A stretch of 18,612 nucleotides of DNA from the NCBI GenBank assembly GCA_964511405.1, contig CAZEFK010000145.1:1-18612 (forward strand), in the 5' to 3' direction. The first letter of the stretch is position 1. Each line of letters starts with the position of its first letter. Source of the stretch: CAZEFK01 sp964511405 (lineage in GTDB: Bacteria > Pseudomonadota > Alphaproteobacteria > Elsterales > Elsteraceae). The translations under genes were made by a program, and so were the position numbers. Under the pieces are notes generated by a model, which was not told the origin of the DNA, did no database searches, and saw nothing but the letters and a program-made list of their open reading frames with translations. This document shows positions 6,770-16,053 of this stretch, one piece after another.

Positions 6770-7603
6770 ATGACCATCGATCTCCGCCCCGGCTTCATCC
6801 GCACCCGCACCGGCGCCGACCTCGCCTTCAAGGACTGGGGCGCGGGCCGGCCGTTGCTGTTCCTGCATCCCTGGGGCCTGCCCTCGGACATGTGGATGTA
6901 CGTCATGGCCGCCTTGTCCGAGCAGGGCTGCCGGTGCGTCGCCTATGACCGGCGCGGCCACGGCCGCTCCGTCGACCCCGGCCGCGGCAATGACTTCGAC
7001 ACCCTGGCCGACGACCTGGCCGACGTGATCCAGACGCTGGATCTCGACGGCGTGACCCTGGTCGGCATGTCCTTCGCGGCCGGCGAGATGGTGCGCTATC
7101 TCACCCGCCATGGCGACCGGCGCATTGCCAGCCTGGTGTTCGTGGCACCGTCCTGCACGCCGTTCCTGCTGAAGACCGACGACAATCCTGGCGGCATCGA
7201 GTCCGCCCAGTTCGAGGCGCTGCGCCGGCAATTCGCCACCGACTATCTGAAATGGCTGGACGACAACGCCCGCCCCTTCGTGGTGCCCGAGACCTCGATC
7301 GCCACCATCGACTGGGTCAAGGCGCTGATGGCCCAGGCCTCGCTCAAGGCGCTCCTCGACCTGCACCGCGTCGCCACGACCACCGATTTCCGGCCGGAGC
7401 TGCCGCGCATCGCCCGGCCGACCCTGGTGATCCACGGCGACCGCGACGTCTCGGCGCCGCTGGAGCTCACCGGCCGGCCCACCGCGGCCATGATCCCGGG
7501 TGCGCGCCTGGAGGTCTATGCCGGCGCGCCGCACGGCCTGCCGCTCACGCACCGCGACCGGCTGATCCAGGACTTGCTGGCGGTCGCGGCGGCCGGCTGG
7601 TGA
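6770..7603 (+). CDS. Alpha/beta hydrolase, non-heme chloroperoxidase/arylesterase type
   Basis: The protein has 277 residues. The ATG at 6770 has GGGAG at 6759-6763, 6 nt upstream; a GTG at 6740 lacks such a site. The likely triad is Ser101 (GMSFAAGE), Asp226 (GDRDVSAP) and His255 (GAPHGL). HPWGLPSDMW at 33-42 forms the oxyanion side, and YDRRGHGRS is at 59-67. The stretch MVRYLTRHG after the nucleophile and TGRPTAAMIPGA at 234-245 are typical of the cofactor-free chloroperoxidase/esterase group. That group hydrolyses esters and can form peracids in vitro. The nucleophile elbow is G-x-S-x-A, not G-x-S-x-G. No signal peptide is seen, so it is probably cytoplasmic. It ends 10 bp from the convergent toxin gene. 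Confidence 0.9.
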   Translation: MTIDLRPGFIRTRTGADLAFKDWGAGRPLLFLHPWGLPSDMWMYVMAALSEQGCRCVAYDRRGHGRSVDPGRGNDFDTLADDLADVIQTLDLDGVTLVGMSFAAGEMVRYLTRHGDRRIASLVFVAPSCTPFLLKTDDNPGGIESAQFEALRRQFATDYLKWLDDNARPFVVPETSIATIDWVKALMAQASLKALLDLHRVATTTDFRPELPRIARPTLVIHGDRDVSAPLELTGRPTAAMIPGARLEVYAGAPHGLPLTHRDRLIQDLLAVAAAGW

Positions 7604-7613
7604 TCCCCGCCCG

Positions 7614-8111
7614 TCACCGAGCGATCACGGCCCGAACGTCCTTCAGCAGCACGAATAGGTGCATGGGGTCGCTCGGGGCGGGCACGAAATCGAAATGCTC
7701 ATAGAACCGCCGCGCGTCGTCGTCCTTGGCGTGGACCGCAAAGGCCCGAAGCCCGGCGATCTCGGCGGCAGTCAATGTCCGGGCGAGCGCGTCCTTCAAC
7801 AGCCCCGACCCAAGACCCCTGCCGGACCAGCTCCGGGCCACCGCAAGCCGGGCCAGGACCATCAGGGGGATGGGATGACGGGCCACGCCCCTGCGCAGCC
7901 GCTCGGGCGCGTCGTCATAGGCGACGTCGCCGAAAGCCAAGGTGTAGAAACCGGCGATCTCTTCGTCCGCAAGCGCCACGTAGGTCTGTGCGCTGTTCGC
8001 GAGTTGGCTTTGCAAAGCGAATCGGACAAGGAACCGGTTGAGCGGTTCCTTACCGCAATCGAATCCCTCGACGCGATGGTCGCGCCGCAGCTTCTCGATC
8101 CGGAACCCCAC
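7614..8111 (-). CDS. tacT: GNAT-type toxin of a type II toxin-antitoxin system (TacT/AtaT family)
   Basis: This 165-residue protein starts at a GTG (8111), 4 bp after the antitoxin stop. Hallmarks of TacT-type toxins are EGFDCGKEPLNRFL near the N-terminus, TYVALADEEIAGFYTLAFG at 43-61, the acetyl-CoA loop RSWSGRGLGSG at 93-103, and Tyr137 in RFYEHFDF, the expected catalytic residue. Family members acetylate the amino group of charged aminoacyl-tRNAs and so halt translation. All key parts look intact, so the toxin is probably active. The DUF1778 gene directly upstream supports the assignment. The symbol denotes the family; the exact tRNA target cannot be read from sequence. Confidence 0.9.
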   Translation of the reverse strand: MGFRIEKLRRDHRVEGFDCGKEPLNRFLVRFALQSQLANSAQTYVALADEEIAGFYTLAFGDVAYDDAPERLRRGVARHPIPLMVLARLAVARSWSGRGLGSGLLKDALARTLTAAEIAGLRAFAVHAKDDDARRFYEHFDFVPAPSDPMHLFVLLKDVRAVIAR

Positions 8112-8115
8112 GCCA

Positions 8116-8403
8116 CTATTCGGCGCGGTCTTTCTCGAAGATGCTCGGCTCGGTCAAAAGCCGCTTGAGCCTCGGCAGGGGCCGTGGCGGCGCATCGAGC
8201 GCGTCCAGGAATGCCTGCCACTGATCCGCATCCAGCCCGAAATGCCGCCGGTCCGGCAACGTCTCCTCGGCGCGTGCGAGCGCGCTTTCCAGCACGAATT
8301 CACTGACCGAACGGCGCGAGGCCCGAGCGGCCGCCGTCAGGACCTGCTTGGCATCCGGCGTCAACCGCAGATCGAGTTTCTCGGATCGGATCGCATGGGC
8401 CAT
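8116..8403 (-). CDS. tacA: DUF1778 ribbon-helix-helix antitoxin (TacA family)
   Basis: This 95-residue protein has an N-terminal ribbon-helix-helix domain (SEKLDLRLTPDAKQVLTAAA, then RRSVSEFVLESAL), as in DUF1778 antitoxins. Its C-terminal half (HFGLDADQWQAFLDALDAPP, then LKRLLTEPSIFE) matches the usual toxin-wrapping tail. The ATG at 8403 has GAGAGG 6 nt upstream. Antitoxins of this family bind the GNAT toxin and, as a complex, repress their own promoter. Here the half-site GTCCAAT covers the start codon and further inverted repeats lie upstream, fitting autoregulation. The toxin gene follows 4 bp after the stop. Confidence 0.92.
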   Translation of the reverse strand: MAHAIRSEKLDLRLTPDAKQVLTAAARASRRSVSEFVLESALARAEETLPDRRHFGLDADQWQAFLDALDAPPRPLPRLKRLLTEPSIFEKDRAE

Positions 8404-8448
8404 TGGACACCTCTCTGGACGTCCAATAGCATATCCGCGGGGCTATTG
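8402..8448 (-). promoter_or_regulatory. Toxin-antitoxin operator with nested inverted repeats
   Basis: Two perfect 7-bp inverted repeats overlap end to end: ATTGGAC/GTCCAAT at 8402-8408 and 8421-8427, and CAATAGC/GCTATTG at 8424-8430 and 8442-8448. Inside the first is a perfect 10-bp palindrome, TGGACGTCCA, at 8416-8425. The first repeat covers the antitoxin start codon and flanks its ribosome site. The minus-strand patch GATATGCTATT (about 8435-8425) is the best -10 region, though no clean -35 was found. The likely binder is the antitoxin or the toxin-antitoxin complex. Confidence 0.6.
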
Positions 8449-8468
8449 TCATGACAGTGTCGGACACT
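8447..8468. repeat. Adjacent palindromes between MOSC and antitoxin genes
   Basis: TGTCATGACA (8447-8456) is a perfect 10-bp palindrome. It abuts AGTGTC-G-GACACT (8456-8468), with perfect 6-bp arms. They sit just past the MOSC stop codon and just upstream of the toxin-antitoxin operator. They may be further repressor sites or part of a transcript end, but there is no T-run for an intrinsic terminator. Confidence 0.5.
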
Positions 8469-8473
8469 CCAGG

Positions 8474-9286
8474 TCACGCCGCCCGCAGGGTCGCCTGCAC
8501 GGCATCGCCGACCGCGATGCGGCCGGGTCCGTCGGGGATCAGGTTCTGGCCGAAGATCGGACGGCCGCGGCCGTCGCGCCGGTAATCGGCCAGGGTGCGC
8601 AGGGGCTCGCCGTCCGCGCCCTTGATCCCGGTCGCGGGATCGACCGTGGTCACGACGCAGCGGGCGCAGGGCTTCGCGATCCGGAAGCGCACGGCGCCGA
8701 CCGCGAGCGCCGACCAGCCGTCCTCGGCCCATGGACCGGCGCCGTCGACCACCAGGTTGGGCCGGAACCGCGTCATCGGCAGCGGCCGCCCGACGCGGTC
8801 CGACAGGTCGGCCAGCGAGGCCGTGGTCGCCAGCAGCAGCGGATAGCCGTCGGCGAAGCTGACATGGTCGCCGGGCGCGCCATAGTCGGGGTCGACTGGC
8901 CGCACCGTCGCGGGATCGGCCATGTGGACCAGCCGGCAGCCGGCTCGATCCAGCGCCGCGTCGAGCCAGCGGCTGGCGGCGCCGTCAGCCGGCGCCGCGT
9001 GCAGCCGGTCGCGCCAGACCGTGACCGGCAGGTCGGCGGGCCCGTCCGGCACCGCGACGTCGCAGACGCCCCACCCCTCGGCCGACAGCCGGAGCCCGCC
9101 CGGCCGCGGTTCGACATCGATCCGCGCCATCTGCGGCGCCTCGCGCTGCGACAGGAAGCGGCCGTTGGCATCGACCACCATCCAGCGGCGGTCGCCCGCC
9201 AGGCCCCAGGGCTCGACCTCGGCTGCGGCGACCGACAGGCCGCGCAACCCCTTGACCGGGTAGATCCGGATCTCCGATACGCGCAT
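8474..9286 (-). CDS. MOSC domain protein with MOSC_N barrel (YcbX/mARC-like)
   Basis: The protein has 270 residues. MRVSEIRIYPVKGLRGLSV at the N-terminus and GLAGDRRWMVVDANGRFLSQRE at about 28-49 form the MOSC_N beta-barrel. The MOSC domain covers about 120-268, with RFRPNLVV at 173-180, KPCARCVVTTVD at 205-216 and GQNLIP near 247. Cys207 lies where the family's molybdenum-ligand cysteine is expected. MOSC proteins of this kind carry molybdenum cofactor and reduce N-hydroxylated compounds, or move sulfur. E. coli YcbX has an extra C-terminal 2Fe-2S ferredoxin domain that is absent here, so electrons must come from a partner. It starts 17 bp after the upstream hydrolase stop and is probably co-transcribed with it. 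The family is sure; the substrate is unknown. Confidence 0.9.
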   Translation of the reverse strand: MRVSEIRIYPVKGLRGLSVAAAEVEPWGLAGDRRWMVVDANGRFLSQREAPQMARIDVEPRPGGLRLSAEGWGVCDVAVPDGPADLPVTVWRDRLHAAPADGAASRWLDAALDRAGCRLVHMADPATVRPVDPDYGAPGDHVSFADGYPLLLATTASLADLSDRVGRPLPMTRFRPNLVVDGAGPWAEDGWSALAVGAVRFRIAKPCARCVVTTVDPATGIKGADGEPLRTLADYRRDGRGRPIFGQNLIPDGPGRIAVGDAVQATLRAA

Positions 9287-9303
9287 CGGGCCGTTCTACG
9301 GCA

Positions 9304-10107
9304 TCAGACGGCGGCGCGCAGCAGCCGATCGAGCGCGGCGTCGACCGCGTCAGGCTGTTCCAGGTTGGGCATGTGGCCGACCCCGGGCAGCCACAGCAGC
9401 TCCGACCGCCGCAGCAGGCCGTGCATGCGGTCGGCATCGGCGCGGGTGGTGAAAGCGTCCTGGTCGCCGACGACGACCAAGGCCGGCCCATCATAGGCCG
9501 CCAGCACGGACTCGTAGGGCGGACGCTCGGCGCGGCCGCGTTGCGCCGCAGCGGCGCCCCGGGGATCGGTCCGGCGCATCATCGACAGCACATGGTCGGC
9601 AATGTCCGGCCGGTCGGCGATGGTGCCGGCGGCCAGCATCTGCGGCAGCACCTCGGCGGCATAGCCCGCCATGCCCTCGCGCTCCAGGCGGCCGGCCATG
9701 GCAATCCGGGCGGCGGCGCTTTCGGGCGTTTCGGCCTGGGGCATGGTCGCCAGCAGCGCCAGTCCGGCCACCCGGTCCGGCGCCTGGCGGCAGATCTCCA
9801 TGGCGATCTGGCCGCCCATGGACAACCCGACGACCACGAACCGGCCGGCGACGCCACGGGCGGCGAGCAGGGCCAGCAGGTCACGGGCGAACTGGTCGAG
9901 CGTGGTCCGTCCCGGCACCACGGCGCTGTCGCCATAGCCGCGCAGGTCGGCGGCGATCGCCCGCCGGCCGGCCCGACCGAACGCCGCCAGCTGCGGCCGC
10001 CACATGCTGCGATCGAACGGGTGGCCATGCACAAGCAGGATCGGCGGCCCGTCGGCGCCGACCTCGTCGAAGGCGACGGTCAAGCCGTCGAGGGTGAGGA
10101 ACGCCAT
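9304..10107 (-). CDS. Alpha/beta hydrolase (3-oxoadipate enol-lactonase-like)
   Basis: The protein has 267 residues. The ATG at 10107 has GGGAG 7 nt upstream. A longer frame to 10191 would add 28 residues unlike any hydrolase N-terminus and would overlap the divergent promoter. The oxyanion segment is HGHPFDRSMW at 27-36. The likely triad is Ser96 (GLSMGG), Asp217 (GDQDAFT) and His245 (GVGHMPNLE). The cap helices are short, as in enol-lactonases and esterases. The resemblance to 3-oxoadipate enol-lactonase is only general, and no other aromatic-degradation gene is present. It is divergent from the MocR-type regulator and shares an 85-bp promoter region with it, so it is a likely regulatory target. 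The MOSC gene follows 17 bp downstream. Confidence 0.9.
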   Translation of the reverse strand: MAFLTLDGLTVAFDEVGADGPPILLVHGHPFDRSMWRPQLAAFGRAGRRAIAADLRGYGDSAVVPGRTTLDQFARDLLALLAARGVAGRFVVVGLSMGGQIAMEICRQAPDRVAGLALLATMPQAETPESAAARIAMAGRLEREGMAGYAAEVLPQMLAAGTIADRPDIADHVLSMMRRTDPRGAAAAQRGRAERPPYESVLAAYDGPALVVVGDQDAFTTRADADRMHGLLRRSELLWLPGVGHMPNLEQPDAVDAALDRLLRAAV

Positions 10108-10136
10108 GGCTGCACTCCCGATGCCGTGAATTGCCG

Positions 10137-10185
10137 GAGAGCATTTTCCAGGGCAATATCGAGAGCAATCGAAACATTGCTCTCG
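10137..10185. promoter_or_regulatory. Operator candidate between hydrolase and MocR-type regulator
   Basis: A perfect 10-bp inverted repeat, CGAGAGCAAT (10160-10169) and ATTGCTCTCG (10176-10185), is separated by CGAAAC. A further direct half-site, GAGAGCATT, lies at 10137-10145, 24 bp upstream of the matching arm. The right arm runs into the regulator's ribosome site (GGAG, 10185-10188; ATG 10193). MocR proteins typically bind repeated half-sites near their own promoters and control the divergent gene. The repeats are certain; the binder is inferred. Confidence 0.65.
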
Positions 10186-10192
10186 GAGCAAG

Positions 10193-11521
10193 ATGCGCGA
10201 CAGCTACCTGGCGATCGCCGACGCCGTCGCCGCCGACATCGCGGCCGGCCGGCTGAAACCGGGCGATCGCCTGCCGCCGCAGCGGCGCTTCGCCCATGAC
10301 CGCGGCATCGCCGCCTCGACCGCGGCCCGGGCCTATGCCGATCTCGTCGCGCGCGGGCTGGTGGTCGGCGAGGTCGGGCGCGGCACCTATGTGCGGGCCG
10401 CGCCGTCCGTGTCAGGACCGGCGCTGGCCGAGCCGGCGCAGGCACCGGTCGACCTGGAGCTGATCGTACCGCTGGCGCCGGAGCACCGGGCCGCCCTGGC
10501 GCCGGCGCTCGCCGCGCTGGTGGCCCACGGTCTCGAACCGGCGCTGCGCCCGGTCGGCCCGGCTTCCGGCCCGATGGCGCGGACGGCCGCCGCGGGCTTT
10601 CTGGCGCGCGGCGGCTGGATGCCGCGGCCGGACGATGTCCTGTTCGCCGGCAGCGGCCGCCAGGCGATTGCCGCCGTCCTGGCCGCGCTGGCGCCCGCGG
10701 GCAGCCGCATCGGCGTCGAGGCCCTGACCTACCCGGTGGCCAAGGCCATTGCTGCGCGCCTGGGCGTGACGCTGGTGCCGCTGGCGCTCGACGGCGAGGG
10801 CGTGCGCCCCGACGCCCTGGCCGCGGCGCACCGGTCGGCGCCGCTGCGGGCCGTGTATCTGCAGCCCGCCCTGCACAACCCTCTCGGCCTGACCATGGGG
10901 GCGGCGCGCCGCGCCGACCTGGCGGCGCTGCTGACCGCAACCGGCATGATCGCCATCGAGGACGCGATCTACAGTTTCCTGGCCGACGAGCCGCCGCTGG
11001 CGGCGCTGGCCCCCGACCACACGATCCTGGTCGACAGCCTGTCCAAGCGGATCGCCCCCGGCCTGACGCTGGGCTTCGTCGCGGCCCCGCCACACTGGAC
11101 CGACCGGATCGCCGCCGCCCTGCGCTCCGGCGGCTGGGCGCCCGGCGGCTTCGCGCTGGCGGCCGGGCTCGGCTGGATCGCCGACGGCACCGCCCGGCGT
11201 CTGGCCGCCGACAAGCGCGCCGACGCCGCCCGGCGCCAGCAGATCGCCCAGGCTGCGCTCGCCGGCTTGACCGTGCGTGCCGATCCCCGGGCCTACCATC
11301 TGTGGCTGGAGCTGCCCGAGGGCTGGCGGGCCGACAGCTTCACGGCATCCGCCGCGCGCCAGGGCATTGCCGTGACCCCGGCCAGCGCCTTCGCCGTCGG
11401 GGCCGGCCAGGCCCCGGCCGCCGTCCGCTTGGCCCTGGCCGCGCCGCCGCCCGCGGTGCTCCGCGCCGCGCTGGAGACGCTACGCCGGATCGCCGCGCAG
11501 GGCGGCGACCCGATCGATTGA
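10193..11521 (+). CDS. MocR-type transcription regulator (GntR winged helix plus aminotransferase-like domain)
   Basis: The protein has 442 residues. Residues 1-70 are a GntR winged helix: YLAIADAVAADIAAGRLKPG, RLPPQRRFAHDRG, then VGRGTYV at 61-67. Residues of about 90-435 form a fold-type I aminotransferase domain. Lys285 in DSLSKRIAPGL should bind PLP as a Schiff base. Asn229 (LHNPLG), Asp257 and Tyr260 (IEDAIYSF) are the other expected PLP contacts. MocR regulators use PLP or an amino compound as effector. All PLP residues are kept, so some catalytic activity cannot be excluded. The ATG at 10193 has GGAG 4 nt upstream. The gene is divergent from an alpha/beta hydrolase, with a strong inverted repeat between them. 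It ends 13 bp from the convergent SRPBCC gene. Confidence 0.92.
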   Translation: MRDSYLAIADAVAADIAAGRLKPGDRLPPQRRFAHDRGIAASTAARAYADLVARGLVVGEVGRGTYVRAAPSVSGPALAEPAQAPVDLELIVPLAPEHRAALAPALAALVAHGLEPALRPVGPASGPMARTAAAGFLARGGWMPRPDDVLFAGSGRQAIAAVLAALAPAGSRIGVEALTYPVAKAIAARLGVTLVPLALDGEGVRPDALAAAHRSAPLRAVYLQPALHNPLGLTMGAARRADLAALLTATGMIAIEDAIYSFLADEPPLAALAPDHTILVDSLSKRIAPGLTLGFVAAPPHWTDRIAAALRSGGWAPGGFALAAGLGWIADGTARRLAADKRADAARRQQIAQAALAGLTVRADPRAYHLWLELPEGWRADSFTASAARQGIAVTPASAFAVGAGQAPAAVRLALAAPPPAVLRAALETLRRIAAQGGDPID

Positions 11522-11534
11522 GCCAATCAGGCAC

Positions 11535-12014
11535 TTACGCCGGCTCGGAGGCTGCCGCGGCATAGCGGGCCAGCAGGCCGCCCCAGCCCTGGTCCGAGTC
11601 GACGGCCTTGTGCAGCGCGTCGGCCGTGTCCCCGAACCGGTCGATGTGACGGTGTTCGAGCTCGACCCGGGTCTGGTTCGGCCCCTCGGGGATGAACCGC
11701 ACCTCGACCTCGCTGGTGACGCTGGGGTCGGGTTCGAAGCGGCCGTTGATCCGCCAGCCCAGCAGCATCCGCGCGGGCGGCTCCCAGGCCAGCACCACGC
11801 CCCAGTCGCATTCGCGGCCGTCCGTGCCGCGCTCGTACCAGCGCCCGCCCGCGCGCGGCTCGATGACCACGGTCTGCTGCGACGAGCCGGCGGCCAGGAT
11901 GGAATGGGTCGCGGGCCACCAGGCACTCTTGGCGAAGACGTCGAAGGCGCGCGCCTGGCCGGCGCGGACGGTGACCACCTTGCGGACCGGGGCGAAGCCG
12001 ATCGTACGGGCCAC
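11535..12014 (-). CDS. SRPBCC/AHSA1 family protein
   Basis: This protein has 159 residues from a GTG at 12014; a TTG at 12020, overlapping the upstream stop by 4 bp, would add two. It has the START/AHSA1 helix-grip pattern: an N-terminal strand, AFDVFAKSAWWPATHSI, then PRAGGRWYERGTDG, CDWGVVLAWEPPARMLLGW, a beta hairpin ending TRVELEHRHIDRFG, and a long C-terminal helix containing GWGGLLARYAAAA. These proteins form a hydrophobic pocket for lipids or other ligands or help protein folding; many have no known role. It directly follows the Nramp-type transporter gene, so translation is probably coupled. No signal peptide is seen. The family is sure; the function is unknown. Confidence 0.88.
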   Translation of the reverse strand: MARTIGFAPVRKVVTVRAGQARAFDVFAKSAWWPATHSILAAGSSQQTVVIEPRAGGRWYERGTDGRECDWGVVLAWEPPARMLLGWRINGRFEPDPSVTSEVEVRFIPEGPNQTRVELEHRHIDRFGDTADALHKAVDSDQGWGGLLARYAAAASEPA

Positions 12015-12016
12015 GG

Positions 12017-13297
12017 TCAAGCCAACGCCGACACGATGGTGGCAACCGCCGTCACGGCCATGACGATGGTGGTCAACCAGCCGACCAGCGCCAGGCCCCG
12101 CGACACGGTCAGCGGGCCCATGACATCGCTGCGGCCGGCCAGCAGCATCATCATGACCAGCACCGGCACCGCCACGATGCCGTTGATCACGCTGCTCAGG
12201 ATCAGCGCCTTGATCGGATCGATCGGCGCCAGGTTCAGCAGCATGCCGACGGCGGTGGCGCCGATGATCAGGCTATAGAAGGCCGGCGCCTGCTGCGGCC
12301 GGCGGTCGAGCCCGCGCGGCCAGCGCCGCGACTCGGCCACGGCATAGGCCGCCGAGCCCGCGAGCATCGGCACCGCCATCAGGCCACTGCCGACGATGGC
12401 GGCCGAGAACAGCGCCTGGGCCAGGCTGCCGGCGACCGGGCGCAGCGCCGCCGCTGCCTGGGCGGAGGTCTGGATGTCGGTCACGCCCTGGCGGTTGAGC
12501 GTGGCCGCGGTGGTTACGATCACCGCCAGCGCGATCAGGGCAGCCAAGCCGATGCCCAGATAGGTGTCCAGCTTCAGGCGCAGCAAGTCGCCCATCGCGG
12601 CCTCCGCCCGCATCGCCCGGGCTTGCGAGCGCCGGGCATCCTCGCCCTCGAGCGATGCCTGCCAGAAGAACATGTAGGGACTGATGCTGGTCCCGAGCAC
12701 CGCCACGATCATCATCGCGAAGCCCGAATCCCAGCGCAGGCTGGGCATCAGCGTCTGGCGGACCACGGTGCCCCAGGGCACGTCCACCGTCACCGCCGTC
12801 GCGAAATAGGCCAGCAGGAACACGGCACTCCATTTCACGACCCGGGCGTATTGGTCATAGGACAGGAGCGCCGGGACGATGACGCAGGCCATCCCGAACA
12901 GCAGCATGTACAGGAAGCGCGGGCCGCCGACGACCAGGCTGACCACGTCGCCCATGGCGCCGAGGTCGGCGCCCAGATTGATGCAGTTGGCACCGAACAC
13001 CAGGACGACGATCGACTGCAGCAGCCAGCCGGGATAGTGCCGGCGCAGATTGCCGGCCAGGCCCGTGCCGGTGACGCGGCCGATGCGGGCGCTGATCTCT
13101 TGGGTCGCCGCCATCATCGGATAGCACAGCACCATCACCCACAGCAGCCCATAGCCGAAGCCGGCGCCGGCCTGGGAATAGGTGGCGATGCCGCTGGGAT
13201 CGTCGTCCGAGGCACCGCTCATCAGGCCCGGCCCCAGCCAGGCGCGCCGGCGGCGCTGCGGCTGGGGCGCGGGCAGGGCGTCGGTCGCCTCGGACAC
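12017..13297 (-). CDS. Nramp (SLC11)-family transporter with atypical metal-site motifs
   Basis: The protein has 426 residues, starting at a GTG (13297) with GGGAG 9 nt upstream. About eleven hydrophobic segments are seen, in the LeuT-like Nramp layout. The TM1 motif, DPGN in ordinary Nramp/MntH, reads D33-P-S-G (SDDDPSGIATYSQ). The TM6 motif, normally MPHN, reads S206-P-Y-M (LGTSISPYMFF). The aspartate is therefore kept, while the asparagine, the selectivity methionine and the histidine are lost. In studied Nramps that methionine favours Mn/Fe over Mg and Ca. A substrate other than Mn/Fe, perhaps Mg2+, is plausible but inferred. The gene lies 30 bp downstream of ppdK and directly before the SRPBCC gene, probably in one operon. 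It should not be called mntH without testing. Confidence 0.9.
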   Translation of the reverse strand: MSEATDALPAPQPQRRRRAWLGPGLMSGASDDDPSGIATYSQAGAGFGYGLLWVMVLCYPMMAATQEISARIGRVTGTGLAGNLRRHYPGWLLQSIVVLVFGANCINLGADLGAMGDVVSLVVGGPRFLYMLLFGMACVIVPALLSYDQYARVVKWSAVFLLAYFATAVTVDVPWGTVVRQTLMPSLRWDSGFAMMIVAVLGTSISPYMFFWQASLEGEDARRSQARAMRAEAAMGDLLRLKLDTYLGIGLAALIALAVIVTTAATLNRQGVTDIQTSAQAAAALRPVAGSLAQALFSAAIVGSGLMAVPMLAGSAAYAVAESRRWPRGLDRRPQQAPAFYSLIIGATAVGMLLNLAPIDPIKALILSSVINGIVAVPVLVMMMLLAGRSDVMGPLTVSRGLALVGWLTTIVMAVTAVATIVSALA

Positions 13298-13327
13298 TGG
13301 AGAATGCTCCCGACGCAGGTGCCGGCG

Positions 13328-16024
<2,697 letters not shown>

Positions 16025-16040
16025 GCCCGGCTCCTTCGCT

Positions 16041-16050
16041 CAAAATTTTG
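16041..16050. promoter_or_regulatory. AT-rich palindrome in the glyS-ppdK gap
   Basis: CAAAATTTTG is a perfect 10-bp palindrome in a 29-bp gap of an otherwise very GC-rich region. It precedes the ppdK ribosome site. It could be part of a separate ppdK promoter, a regulator site or a processing site. No matching -35/-10 pair was found. Confidence 0.3.
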
Positions 16051-16053
16051 GAG

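Noticed and set aside
10108..10191. Upstream in-frame start for the 9304-10107 hydrolase, giving four cysteines in the extension
   Set aside because: The extension covers the divergent operator, and the ATG at 10107 has its own ribosome site and fits the family N-terminus.
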